Below, in pieces: positions 44,601 through 51,728 of a stretch of 64,000 nucleotides of DNA (position 1 is its first letter; each line of letters begins with the position of its first letter). Below the pieces are notes generated by a model, which did no database searches, was not told the DNA's origin, and saw only the letters and a program-made list of their open reading frames with translations. The stretch is from assembly GCA_963796325.1 (NCBI GenBank), contig CAWCLF010000001.1, positions 868,001 to 932,000 of the forward strand, written 5' to 3'. The position numbers and the translations under genes were made by a program. Source of the DNA: CAVYGN01 sp963796325. GTDB taxonomy: Bacteria; Spirochaetota; Brevinematia; Brevinematales; JAOACQ01.

Positions 44601-45260
44601 CATGAAATAAGGCAGCCGCTGAATAATATAAGGCTTATCGCCGAAGGATTCCTTTTCTGGAAGGATGAAAAGATCGATATTTCATTCGACGATATTTTCA
44701 AGGGGCTTTCGGATATATCGAGGAATGTCGATCGCATGGATAAGACTCTGAAAACCATGATGAATATGGTCAGGGCTCCGGAAAGGATAGAAAGCAAGCC
44801 TGTCCTGATTAACCAGGTTATCCGGGACACTTTGTCATTGCTTGACCAGCAGATCAAGGATCACGGGATAGACCTGAGGCTTGAACTGGATGAAGAAATG
44901 GAGAAAATCGATCTTTCCGAGGTTCAAATACAGCAGGTTTTTATCAACATAATTTCCAATGCCGTGGAAATTCTTAAAGATTACGGCAGGAAGGAAAAAA
45001 TCATCCGGATCGAAACGAGTGATCTCAAAGAAAAGATCGTTATAAGCATAGGCGACAACGGTCCGGGCGTTCCGGCCGAAAACAGGGGAAAGATTTTCAA
45101 CCCCTTCTTTTCAACCTACCATTCCGGTGAAAATGCCGGCCTCGGGCTCTATATTGTCCATACGATAATCAAATCATATAACTCTGAAATTTTTATAAAA
45201 GACAACGAAATGGGCGGAGCGACCTTTGTCATAGAACTTAACAGGCGGCAAAAGACATGA
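41652..45260 (+). CDS. hybrid multi-PAS/GAF sensor histidine kinase
   Basis: 1202 residues, no TM segment, so a cytoplasmic sensor. Order: degenerate receiver (about 7-125: acidic pocket reduced to VEAA, D in LMLMDINLS kept); PAS (about 140-265), PAS (275-395), PAS (400-520), GAF (525-690), PAS (700-825), PAS (830-945), each PAS closing with D-I-T-E-R-K; then HisKA with H984 in AIAHEIRQPLNN, and HATPase with IISNAVEIL, GDNGPGVP, NPFFSTY and NAGLGLYIVH. ATG 41652 has no good ribosome site; an in-frame GTG at 41634 is possible. The stop overlaps the next receiver gene (ATGA). Its receiver resembles that of 48537-49364. It is probably the kinase for the sigma-54 activator downstream. Confidence 0.92.
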   Translation: MSDENSKTILLVEAAKSIAKNEKTALEKYGYKVIISNSGKEALNIIENKTSIDLMLMDINLSEGIYSWETSGITSKINDVPVVLMLNPDVSPETIEKIKEIKFYGFIDKNSSPAFFDASIKMALNLFESRIIEQEYIEFRKRAFESSIVPMVVMDSRTYGFIDCNPAAAAIYRFHTCEETIGKTPLDVSAPVQYDGSLSADKAKYYIDKALAEGQTVFEWRHKRPDGEIWDAEVHLMSFVSRGRKFLQFTLRDITERKLAEDELNKSLLRYKTLVDNSPDIIARFDNNIHYLFVNSSISRVSPFKSDYFIGKTMHEVGFTDYEADQRESLVRQVFNNGTSVETEFEFTGLNGRRFYDYRAYPEFDLTGKVQSVLTINRDITERKKAENELKASEENYRYLFNNSPVGIFQRKLDGEFIFFNDAEIKNFECRTREEYLENYGDSSKHFENPEELVNYQESLIKNKSVRNFEATALLKNGKRKWFLLSANYDDLKSVVNGFSMDITKRVQAETALKTQTRLQELLMKMSAGFINMPLEKIEYSIDNSLEEIGVFVEADRVHIADYNLEADSFTVTHEWCHEGIKPVINIAKNVKLASFPDFDLESFRLGNPVFIPDTGLMPQGPFRNFLETGDSRSLIIVPMMNCGLISGFANFAWVRRVYKFSGFEEDLLLFFSNMLVNIQQRMLANISLHESEQNYRYLFDFAGDGILILQESEIFDCNLRAVEMIGLDRDKIIGHSILDFSPEFQKGSVPSKTLAIEKITEALEGKPQRFEWEYIRSGGHHGIVEATLYPIRLKEKLFLQAFLRDVTERVHSEEALMQSENKYRSLYENAFHAIYRSTPQGTIISANPAAVRLFGYTSEEEAISSITDFGKQHFANPEELKKMLEILAQNGSIENYEIECRSKDGKTIWILLNARTVTAPDGTVEYIDGVVQDITERKAVEENLIAAYESLKKANNDIRFKDQMLLRSERLSSLGQLSSAIAHEIRQPLNNIRLIAEGFLFWKDEKIDISFDDIFKGLSDISRNVDRMDKTLKTMMNMVRAPERIESKPVLINQVIRDTLSLLDQQIKDHGIDLRLELDEEMEKIDLSEVQIQQVFINIISNAVEILKDYGRKEKIIRIETSDLKEKIVISIGDNGPGVPAENRGKIFNPFFSTYHSGENAGLGLYIVHTIIKSYNSEIFIKDNEMGGATFVIELNRRQKT

Positions 45261-45649
45261 AAATACTGATAGCGGATGATGAAAAGGAATGCTGCGATAC
45301 TCTGAAGCATTTTCTTTCAAGGATCAGCCTTGACGAGGAAAAAGAAAAAGTACCGGATATTACCTGTTCCTATGACGGAAGAGAGGCCCTTGAACTTCTA
45401 AATAAAAAGTCTTTTGACATGCTGATATGCGACGTGAATCTTCCCGGCGCAAGCGGTTTTGAGATTTACAATGAGGCGATGAAGTCGGGGAAAACTCAAG
45501 TGATACTTATTTCCGGAAGGGAAGATATGATAGAAGCCAGCAGGGCTTTATTCGAAGGGAGAGCTGAATTTTTCCCGAAACCCGTCGACCTGAAAAGGCT
45601 TATAGAAACTGTCAAAAAATATTATAGGAAAAGAACTGGAGGCGCTTAA
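45257..45649 (+). CDS. single-domain response regulator
   Basis: 130 residues, one receiver domain: ADDEKECCDTL (acidic pocket), phosphorylation site D in LICDVNLPGASGF (about residue 63), LISGRED and FFPKPVDLKRL (conserved Lys). No output domain. Overlaps the histidine kinase by 4 nt and abuts the sigma-54 regulator; its last codons contain the GGAGG for that gene. Likely a phosphotransfer intermediate or second target of the kinase. Confidence 0.93.
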   Translation: MKILIADDEKECCDTLKHFLSRISLDEEKEKVPDITCSYDGREALELLNKKSFDMLICDVNLPGASGFEIYNEAMKSGKTQVILISGREDMIEASRALFEGRAEFFPKPVDLKRLIETVKKYYRKRTGGA

Positions 45650-47085
45650 ATTAAGATATTGATCGTGGACGACGACCGGGACAGCTGCGAATATCTTGCC
45701 AGGATTGTCGAAGAGTTAAAAAATCCGGAATTTGAAGTTCATAAGGCATTCAGCGGGATCGAGGCCGAATCCGCACTTCTGCGGGAGAACTTCGATATTG
45801 TCCTTTCGGATATCGGTCTTCCCGATAAAAGCGGGCTGGACATAGCCGGAAACATTGTCCTTTCGAACCCCGGGACCAGGATCATATTGATCTCTGGCAA
45901 TGAAGAAATTATCCAGTCGATTAATTCAATGGATGCCGGAATTTACGATTTCCTGATAAAACCCATTGAAGTAAAAAAACTGGTGGAAACTATAAGGAAA
46001 GCCCTTAAGGAAATAAAAGCCGGAATGAAACCCGGCCCGGATTGGAAGGATATCATTAAATCTCCCGGCGGGCGGATCAGGATGGCGGATATAGAAAACT
46101 GGGCGGAGCATAGCACCGCCCTCAATAAAACAGGGATTTTGCAATATTCTCCGTAAAAATGGACGCAGTTTATAAAAAAATCGGCAAGCTCAGGGATTTT
46201 CCCCAGATACCGATTCTGATCCGGGGCGAGACGGGAACAGGCAAAGAAGTGCTGGCAAGGCATACTCATTTCGACAATCCCGCTCTGGAAGGGGATTTTG
46301 TGGCCCTGAACTGCTCTAACCTCGGCCGGGAGCTTTTCGAATCGGAACTCTTCGGTTATGAGAAAGGATCATTTACGGGTGCCGATAAAGCCGGAAAAGA
46401 CGGTAAAATAAAAGCGGCTGAAAACGGCACGCTTTTCCTGGACGAAATCGGCGAGATACCCCTTGAAATGCAGACAAAACTCCTTCGGGTTATAGAGCAG
46501 AAAGAGTTTTACAAAGTCGGGGGCGGCCCGGTCCAGCCGGTCAGGGCAAGATTCGTCTTCGCTACGAACCGCGATCTGCGTGATATGGTCGGAAAGGGGC
46601 TTTTCAGGGAGGACCTCTATTTCAGGCTAAATCTTTGCGAAGTATGGATCCCGCCTCTCAGGGAAAGAAAAGAGGAGATCGTTCCCCTTGCATTATATTT
46701 ATTTTATAAAATAGGGAAAGAACTCGGCAAAGAGCCGGCCGAGATAGAAACAAATGCCTTCAGCCTTCTGGAAGGTCATGCCTTCCCGGGAAATATCCGC
46801 GAGCTTAAGAATATCATTACCAAGGCTGTTATATTCAGCGATAACGATATAGTCCTCGAAAAAAACATCAGGGAACTTATTACCAGGCCTCAGAAAAGCA
46901 TTATCGATTTAAATACGCTTGAATTGCCGGATCAGCCTTTCGACTTTGAAGAATTGAATATAGCTATCATAAAAAAAACCTTGAAAAAATTCAATGGAAA
47001 CAAATCGAAGACAGCCGAATATCTCGGCCTGAACCGCATCCAGCTATACGGACGCTATAAGGATGTGTTCGAAGACCGCGGATAA
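45650..47085 (+). CDS. sigma-54-dependent response regulator, with ATT start and a frameshift
   Basis: NtrC type: receiver, AAA+ domain, Fis helix-turn-helix. The receiver reads IKILIVDDDRDSCEYL from an ATT codon (45650) that directly follows the previous TAA, 7 nt after GGAGG; no ATG, GTG or TTG is better placed. Phospho-Asp is in VLSDIGLP, Lys in LIKPIEV. The frame ends at TAA 46154-46156; the AAA+ part is in another frame with ATG 46159. One extra base near the GGG at 46132-46134 would join them (LNKTG then DFAIFSVKMDAVYKKI). AAA+ motifs: Walker A RGETGTGKE, ELFGYEKGSFTGA (sigma-54 loop, GSFTGA), FLDEIGEIP; HTH NGNKSKTAEYLGLNRIQLYG. Its targets are probably the -24/-12 promoters just downstream. 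Confidence 0.85.
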
Positions 47086-47114
47086 AAGGGAAAAAATCAA
47101 CTTGACTCGAATTT

Positions 47115-47130
47115 TGGCATATCTATTGCG
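47115..47130 (+). promoter_or_regulatory. sigma-54 promoter P0
   Basis: TGGCATATCTATTGCG: GG and GC elements with the exact 10-bp spacing, one change (T for C) in the -24 box. It lies 50 bp before the ATG at 47180 and 30 bp after the sigma-54 regulator. No copy of the upstream dyad is seen before it. Confidence 0.7.
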
Positions 47131-47179
47131 AGAATACAAACAGGATTATCTCAAGATTATCCGGTCGCGGAGGCGGATC

Positions 47180-47557
47180 ATGAAAGACCTGTTTTGCTTT
47201 CTTGAAAAAGACGAAAAAACATACGGTTATGTCATTTGCTACTTTAATGTAATAAAAGAAGGGAAATCCCTGATGAGCCTGGACGCCCTGATACAAAAGG
47301 AAGAAATTGAAAAGCACCTCAGGAATAACGATATAAGCAAAGAAGATCGGGAAGCGGTTGCCAGCTGGATCAAAAAAAACAGTTCGAATTTCAGGTCGTA
47401 TCTGAACTCCATAAAAATGGTCGCGCTTTTTATCTTTTTCCTGCATCGAAACTCCGGCTATGACTGCGGCGAAAGCGTCTCTTTCGAAACGTTCTGCCGC
47501 ATCGCCGGCATGTGGAATGAAAGAAAAATATGCACCGCCGATTCTATTTTCAAGTAA
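47180..47557 (+). CDS. 125-residue protein of unknown function, parent of duplicated remnants
   Basis: ATG 47180 with GGAGG 6 nt upstream. Sequence features: FCFLEKDEKTYGYVICYFNV, a helical middle (EEIEKHLRNNDISKEDREAVASWIKKN), MVALFIFFLHR and CGESVSFETFCRIAGMWNERK. One hydrophobic stretch, no clear TM. Not recognised. Behind promoter P0. Its 3' third is repeated in degenerate form at 48252-48360 and 59403-59557, each time followed by the same upstream site and sigma-54 promoter, so this gene end travelled with the regulatory cassette. Confidence 0.6.
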   Translation: MKDLFCFLEKDEKTYGYVICYFNVIKEGKSLMSLDALIQKEEIEKHLRNNDISKEDREAVASWIKKNSSNFRSYLNSIKMVALFIFFLHRNSGYDCGESVSFETFCRIAGMWNERKICTADSIFK

Positions 47558-47583
47558 AAATAAAAACAATCCCTTCTGCAGGT

Positions 47584-47625
47584 AAATTGTATAAAATTCT
47601 ACAATTGTAGGAATCCATACAATTT
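47584..47625. promoter_or_regulatory. upstream activator dyad, copy A
   Basis: AAATTGTAT (47584-47592) and ATACAATTT (47617-47625) are perfect 9-bp inverted arms around a perfect inner palindrome CTACAATTGTAG (47599-47610). The centre lies about 115 bp upstream of the sigma-54 promoter at 47719, the usual place for an NtrC-type activator site. Copies B and C keep the arms and the distance. Confidence 0.75.
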
Positions 47626-47718
47626 CATGGGAAACCGATCATTAAAAAATCCATACTTAAACCGGGAATCTTCCGTATATTCAAGCTTTTACAGGATCCG
47701 CCATGATAAATTAATAAT

Positions 47719-47734
47719 TGGCACATCTATTGCT
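47719..47734 (+). promoter_or_regulatory. sigma-54 promoter P1
   Basis: TGGCACATCTATTGCT matches the consensus TGGCAC-R-N4-TTGC-W at every defined position. It is 39 bp before the SpoIIAA-like gene. Confidence 0.9.
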
Positions 47735-47772
47735 TGAATATATTGTCTGAAAAAAAATAAGGAGGTACTATT

Positions 47773-48165
47773 ATGTACAGGATCGAACAGACATATTACG
47801 GAGTAAAGCTGACCTTCGGAGGGTTTATCCAGAAGGAGGAAATGGCCGAATGGGTCAAAGAATCCAAGAAATACGGCGGAAGCCTTCCGGTAAAGTTCGG
47901 TGTATTTGTAGACATGCGCAATCTTAAGCCATTGCCTGCCGAAAGTCAGGAGGAGATGCAGAACGGGCAAAAATGGTATAAGGGCAGAGGCATGACAAGG
48001 TCCGTCGTTATACTTAACGACGCCATTACGACGATGCAATTTAAAAGAATTGCAAAGGAAACCGGCATCTATGAATGGGAAAGATACATTAATTCTGCCC
48101 AGATAACGAACTGGGAAGATGTCGGCACAAAATGGCTTGAAGAAGGCATCGACCCGGACAGGTAA
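47773..48165 (+). CDS. SpoIIAA-like (STAS/SEC14-type) protein
   Basis: 130 residues, GGAGG 8 nt before ATG. Pattern GVKLTFGGFIQKEEMAEWVKE, FGVFVDMRNLKPLPAESQEEM, RGMTRSVVILNDAITTMQFKRIAKE, GIYEWERYI, AGIDPD-like end. This is the SpoIIAA-like fold used for regulatory protein contacts or lipid binding in bacteria. It is controlled by a sigma-54 promoter and followed by a strong terminator, thus a single-gene unit. Its position within the kinase/chemosensory region suggests a role in the same circuit; this is inference. Confidence 0.75.
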   Translation: MYRIEQTYYGVKLTFGGFIQKEEMAEWVKESKKYGGSLPVKFGVFVDMRNLKPLPAESQEEMQNGQKWYKGRGMTRSVVILNDAITTMQFKRIAKETGIYEWERYINSAQITNWEDVGTKWLEEGIDPDR

Positions 48166-48170
48166 ATTCC

Positions 48171-48215
48171 AGAGCCTGTGACCCTGGGCCTCCGGCTCAG
48201 GGCCAGGCTCTTTTT
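48171..48215 (+). terminator. intrinsic terminator after the SpoIIAA-like gene
   Basis: AGAGCCTG (48171-48178) pairs with CAGGCTCT (48204-48211) and inner CCCTG (48182-48186) with CAGGG (48198-48202), followed by TTTT. Confidence 0.88.
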
Positions 48216-48251
48216 CATTATTTCCCCTTACCCGGAAGCAATCGCTTTCCG

Positions 48252-48430
48252 GACAAAAAACATTCCGAATTTCCGATCATATCCGAACTCCTCAGAAAAA
48301 GTTTCTTTTTATCTTTTCTCTATCAAAACTATGGTTATGTCCGCGGTGAAAGTCTGACAAACAAATTGTATAAAATTCAACATTTGTAGGAATCCATACA
48401 AATTCACCGAAAGCGGAGCATTGAAAAAAT
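48252..48430 (+). repeat. degenerate cassette copy B (gene remnant plus activator dyad)
   Basis: 48252-48360 aligns with the end of the 125-residue gene (47380-47480: the GAATTTC, ATC-GAACTC, CTTTTTATCTTTT, GGTTATG and GTGAAAG blocks in the same order) but has lost its reading frame. Then the dyad AAATTGTAT (48363-48371) / ATACAAATT (48396-48404) follows, with a half inner site. Centre to the sigma-54 promoter is again about 115 bp. The stretch to 48498 also shares the GGGAATCTTCC and TTCAAGCTTTTACAGG blocks with copies A and C. Confidence 0.8.
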
Positions 48431-48498
48431 CCTTTCTTTAGCCGGGAATCTTCCTTTTATTCAAGCTTTTACAGGCGCCGTCATATTAAATCAATAAT

Positions 48499-48514
48499 TG
48501 GCACGTCTATTGCA
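48499..48514 (+). promoter_or_regulatory. sigma-54 promoter P2
   Basis: TGGCACGTCTATTGCA, a complete consensus match, 23 bp before the double-receiver gene that heads the chemosensory cluster. Confidence 0.92.
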
Positions 48515-48536
48515 TTAATATGCCTGGAGGCCGCTG

Positions 48537-49364
48537 ATGAAAACAGTACTTATAGTTGAAGATGAACTGCTGATCGCTCTTGCGGAGGGCGAGAAAATCA
48601 AAGAATCGGGCTATAAAGTCATTATTAAAGGATCGGGGGAAGAAGCCATTGATCTCATAAGGCAGGATGAACGGATCGATCTGATCCTTATGGATATAAA
48701 TCTCGGGGACGGTATTGACGGTTTTGACGCAGCAAATAAAATCCGCAAAATAAGAAATATACCCATTGTGTTCATGACATCCCTCGACGAGAAAGAGGTC
48801 ATTGAAAAAGCATCCGTGATCGGAGAATACGGCTATATAAAAAAAGGAGACCCGGATTGCGTCCTTAAATCGTATATTGATTCGAGGATAAGCGAAATTG
48901 AAAGCGGGATAAAAGCTGAAAACCCTGTAAAGATAAATTCTTTGGATGAAGGAGAATCTATGGATATTTTAATTGTCGATGACGAGGTTGAATTACTCGA
49001 AACTCTGAAAAAGATGCTTGCCCCTTCTAAATACCATATTGAAACTGCATCGAGCCCTTTCATTGTGCTGGATCTGCTCTGCAGGCGGTCTTTCGATGTA
49101 ATTATCACAGATTACAGGATGCCGGGAATCAACGGGATCGATCTTCTTATCAAGATAAAAAAAATCAATCCTGATATCGAGGTTATTTTAATAACGGCAT
49201 ACGGGGACATGGATACCGCAATCAAAGCCATAAATAACCATGCTTATTGTTTTTTTGGAAAACCGATAGATTTTCCCGAATTGATGAAAGAGCTCAGGAT
49301 CATTGAAAGCAAAATATCGAAAAAAAAAGAACTTAATTACCTGCAGTTAAAAAATGGAAAATGA
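48537..49364 (+). CDS. double-receiver response regulator
   Basis: 275 residues with two receiver domains and no output domain. Receiver 1 (about 3-120): VEDELLIALAEGEKI, LILMDINLGDGIDGFDA, FMTSLDEKEV, GYIKKGDP; it resembles the N-terminal receiver of the histidine kinase. Receiver 2 (about 142-265): IVDDEVELLETLKK, VIITDYRMPGINGIDLL, LITAYGD and FFGKPIDFPEL. GGAGG 6 nt before ATG. A decayed copy of its start lies at 59749. Probably a phosphate relay or sink between the kinase and CheA; 60 bp upstream of cheA. Confidence 0.9.
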   Translation: MKTVLIVEDELLIALAEGEKIKESGYKVIIKGSGEEAIDLIRQDERIDLILMDINLGDGIDGFDAANKIRKIRNIPIVFMTSLDEKEVIEKASVIGEYGYIKKGDPDCVLKSYIDSRISEIESGIKAENPVKINSLDEGESMDILIVDDEVELLETLKKMLAPSKYHIETASSPFIVLDLLCRRSFDVIITDYRMPGINGIDLLIKIKKINPDIEVILITAYGDMDTAIKAINNHAYCFFGKPIDFPELMKELRIIESKISKKKELNYLQLKNGK

Positions 49365-49424
49365 AATTGAAAAAAGGCTATGATGAATTGTACGCCAGTG
49401 TTCTTAGAAAAACGAGGTGAGTTT

Positions 49425-51554
49425 ATGGAAAATATTGACAAAGAGATCGTCGATTCGTTTGTTTCGGAAGGGTTTGAAAGGCTTGAGGAGGCTGAATCCA
49501 AGATGCATCTTCTGGAATCGGATGATAGCCGGGATATAGTTAATATCATATTCCGTCTTTTCCATTCTATAAAAGGTTCCGCTAGTTACCTGGATTTTAA
49601 CAATATCAAAAAAGTTACCCATGAGGCTGAAACACTCCTGGATATATTCAGAAAGACAGGGAAAAGACCATCTCCGAAAGATGCCGATCTGCTCTATCAA
49701 ACCCTTGATTTATTAAAGCAGCTGATTACCAGTGTCGAGAAAGTATTGACAGATCAAGGCTATGAAGAGGAAACAGAGCTGGTCGTCCACAGCATTTCTG
49801 AAAGCATCCGGAATATTCAGTTAGAATCGGATAAACCGGTGGAAAAAACAGATGATAGTAAAACGGATGTGAACGTTCAAAAAATTAATTCCATTGAAAA
49901 CCTGATCACTTCGGAAATGGTAGAAAAATTTGTTGATGAATCTTTACAACTTCTGGATGATTCAGAAAAGACAACCCTGGGACTGGATAAAAACCCGGAA
50001 GACCAGGAAAAAGTTCAGCAGCTCTTCCGTAATATTCATACATTAAAAGGCAATGCCGGGTTTTTCTCTTTTTCCAAGATAGAAAAAAACAGTATGGATC
50101 TGGAAAATGTACTCGATTCCATCCGCAAGGGAAATTCTAAAATTGACAACGATATTATAACAACTATTCTCAGGGCTATCGACCGGCTCCGTGGAGAAAC
50201 TGCCATGGCCTATATTCCGGGCAAAGTTATGGATGAATTAAAAGAGCCGGAAACCGCGGTCATGGAGTACAAACCTCTTGGGGAAATATTGGTGGAAACC
50301 GGCCAGATCAGCCCGGAGGTAATTGATAATGCTCTGAAGATCCAGCAGAAGATGGCCGGCGGTGAAAATCAAACCAGGCAGGATTTTCAGCGCAAGGAAA
50401 TCCGGGTGGACATGAAAAAGCTCGACCGGCTGTTTGATATGGTGGGAGAACTGATAACGGCTGAAACAATAGTAGTCAATAACAGAGATTTTGAGGGACA
50501 GAACCTGCAAAATTTCGAGAAATCTGCCAATACCCTGGGTAAGATTTGCCGTGAAATACAGGAAATCACCATGATGATCCGGATGATCCCTTTAGAAGGG
50601 CTTTTTACTAAAATGAACCGGCTGGTACGGGACCTGTCCAGAAAATCCGGTAAAAACACTTTACTCCATATATCCGGTGAAGATACGGAAATGGACCGAA
50701 ATGTTATCGAACAGATATCCGACCCTCTCGTCCATATCATTCGGAATTCCATTGATCATGGTATTGAAACTATAGAAGGTAGAAAATCCGCGGGGAAAGC
50801 TCCTGATGGCAATATCTACCTGAATGCCCGGTATGAAGGAAACGAGATATGGCTGATAGTGCAGGATGATGGAACAGGACTGGACCGGGAAAAAATACTT
50901 AAAAAGGCGGCTGAAACGGGCCTCTTTACCGGAGACTCGGGCAATCTCAGCGATAAAGAAGTCTGGCAGTTTATCTTTGAACCGGGTTTTTCAACTTCCG
51001 AAAAAGTAACAGAGATCTCGGGACGCGGTGTCGGTATGGATGTTGTAAAGAAAAATATGGAAAAACTCAGGGGTAAAGCGGAAATCGATTCTGAACCGGG
51101 CAAGGGGACACAGATCACGCTGAAAATCCCCCTGACGATGGCCATTCTGGATGGAATCACCGTCCAGGTGGAAAATAATTTCTACTCTATTCCATCCACT
51201 GACATAGTGGAGTTCGTGAATATCGAAGACAAAATGCTGATTAGTACAGGCAAAAATGTAATGCTGAATTTAAGGGGTGAAATCCTTCCGGTCATCCGGT
51301 TCCGGGATACCTTCCGGTTTGCCGGAAGCGAAAGTGCTGACATGAAAAGACTGGCAATAGTAGTTCAGGGCGGAGGAAATAAGGCCTGCTTGCTGATAGA
51401 TAGCATTATCGGGAGCCAGCAGATTGTAATCAAAAGCATATCGGACTACCTGGGCTCCATTGACGGGATTTCCGGCTGTTCCATACTGGGAAACGGGAAT
51501 GTCAGTTTTCTGATAGACACCGCCCGGTTGATCGGCCGGTGCATAGGCGAATAA
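49425..51554 (+). CDS. cheA: chemotaxis histidine kinase CheA with two HPt domains
   Basis: 709 residues from ATG 49425 (GAGGTGA 4-5 nt upstream; an ATG at 49380 has no ribosome site). Two phosphotransfer domains: H47 in FRLFHSIKGSASYLDF and H205 in FRNIHTLKGNAGFFSF. There is no obvious P2 domain; a short segment with LGEILVETGQISPEVIDNAL comes before the dimerisation helix (about 325-390, RLFDMVGELITAETIV). The ATPase domain shows HIIRNSIDHGIE, QDDGTGLD, EISGRGVGMDVVK; the C-terminal CheW-like domain (about 575-709) docks receptors. Standard CheA has one HPt. Its first 50 bp are copied in a remnant at 59877-59922. Confidence 0.95.
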   Translation: MENIDKEIVDSFVSEGFERLEEAESKMHLLESDDSRDIVNIIFRLFHSIKGSASYLDFNNIKKVTHEAETLLDIFRKTGKRPSPKDADLLYQTLDLLKQLITSVEKVLTDQGYEEETELVVHSISESIRNIQLESDKPVEKTDDSKTDVNVQKINSIENLITSEMVEKFVDESLQLLDDSEKTTLGLDKNPEDQEKVQQLFRNIHTLKGNAGFFSFSKIEKNSMDLENVLDSIRKGNSKIDNDIITTILRAIDRLRGETAMAYIPGKVMDELKEPETAVMEYKPLGEILVETGQISPEVIDNALKIQQKMAGGENQTRQDFQRKEIRVDMKKLDRLFDMVGELITAETIVVNNRDFEGQNLQNFEKSANTLGKICREIQEITMMIRMIPLEGLFTKMNRLVRDLSRKSGKNTLLHISGEDTEMDRNVIEQISDPLVHIIRNSIDHGIETIEGRKSAGKAPDGNIYLNARYEGNEIWLIVQDDGTGLDREKILKKAAETGLFTGDSGNLSDKEVWQFIFEPGFSTSEKVTEISGRGVGMDVVKKNMEKLRGKAEIDSEPGKGTQITLKIPLTMAILDGITVQVENNFYSIPSTDIVEFVNIEDKMLISTGKNVMLNLRGEILPVIRFRDTFRFAGSESADMKRLAIVVQGGGNKACLLIDSIIGSQQIVIKSISDYLGSIDGISGCSILGNGNVSFLIDTARLIGRCIGE

Positions 51555-51728
51555 CCCTGAGAGGCTTAAAGTATGTTTTTAGACAAGGTAATTAATTGTT
51601 CCGTCGTCACAGGCGAAAATGACCTGGACAGTTCTTAGAAGTTCAGGGAACAAAATAATAGTGACTGGATTATTCAAAAGATAATCCGGGAGATTTTCAG
51701 GAAATTTTTCAAAACATAGGAGGTAATT

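Noticed and set aside
51573..51638. 21-codon frame between cheA and mcp
   Set aside because: Short, no clear ribosome site, no similarity to anything in the cluster.
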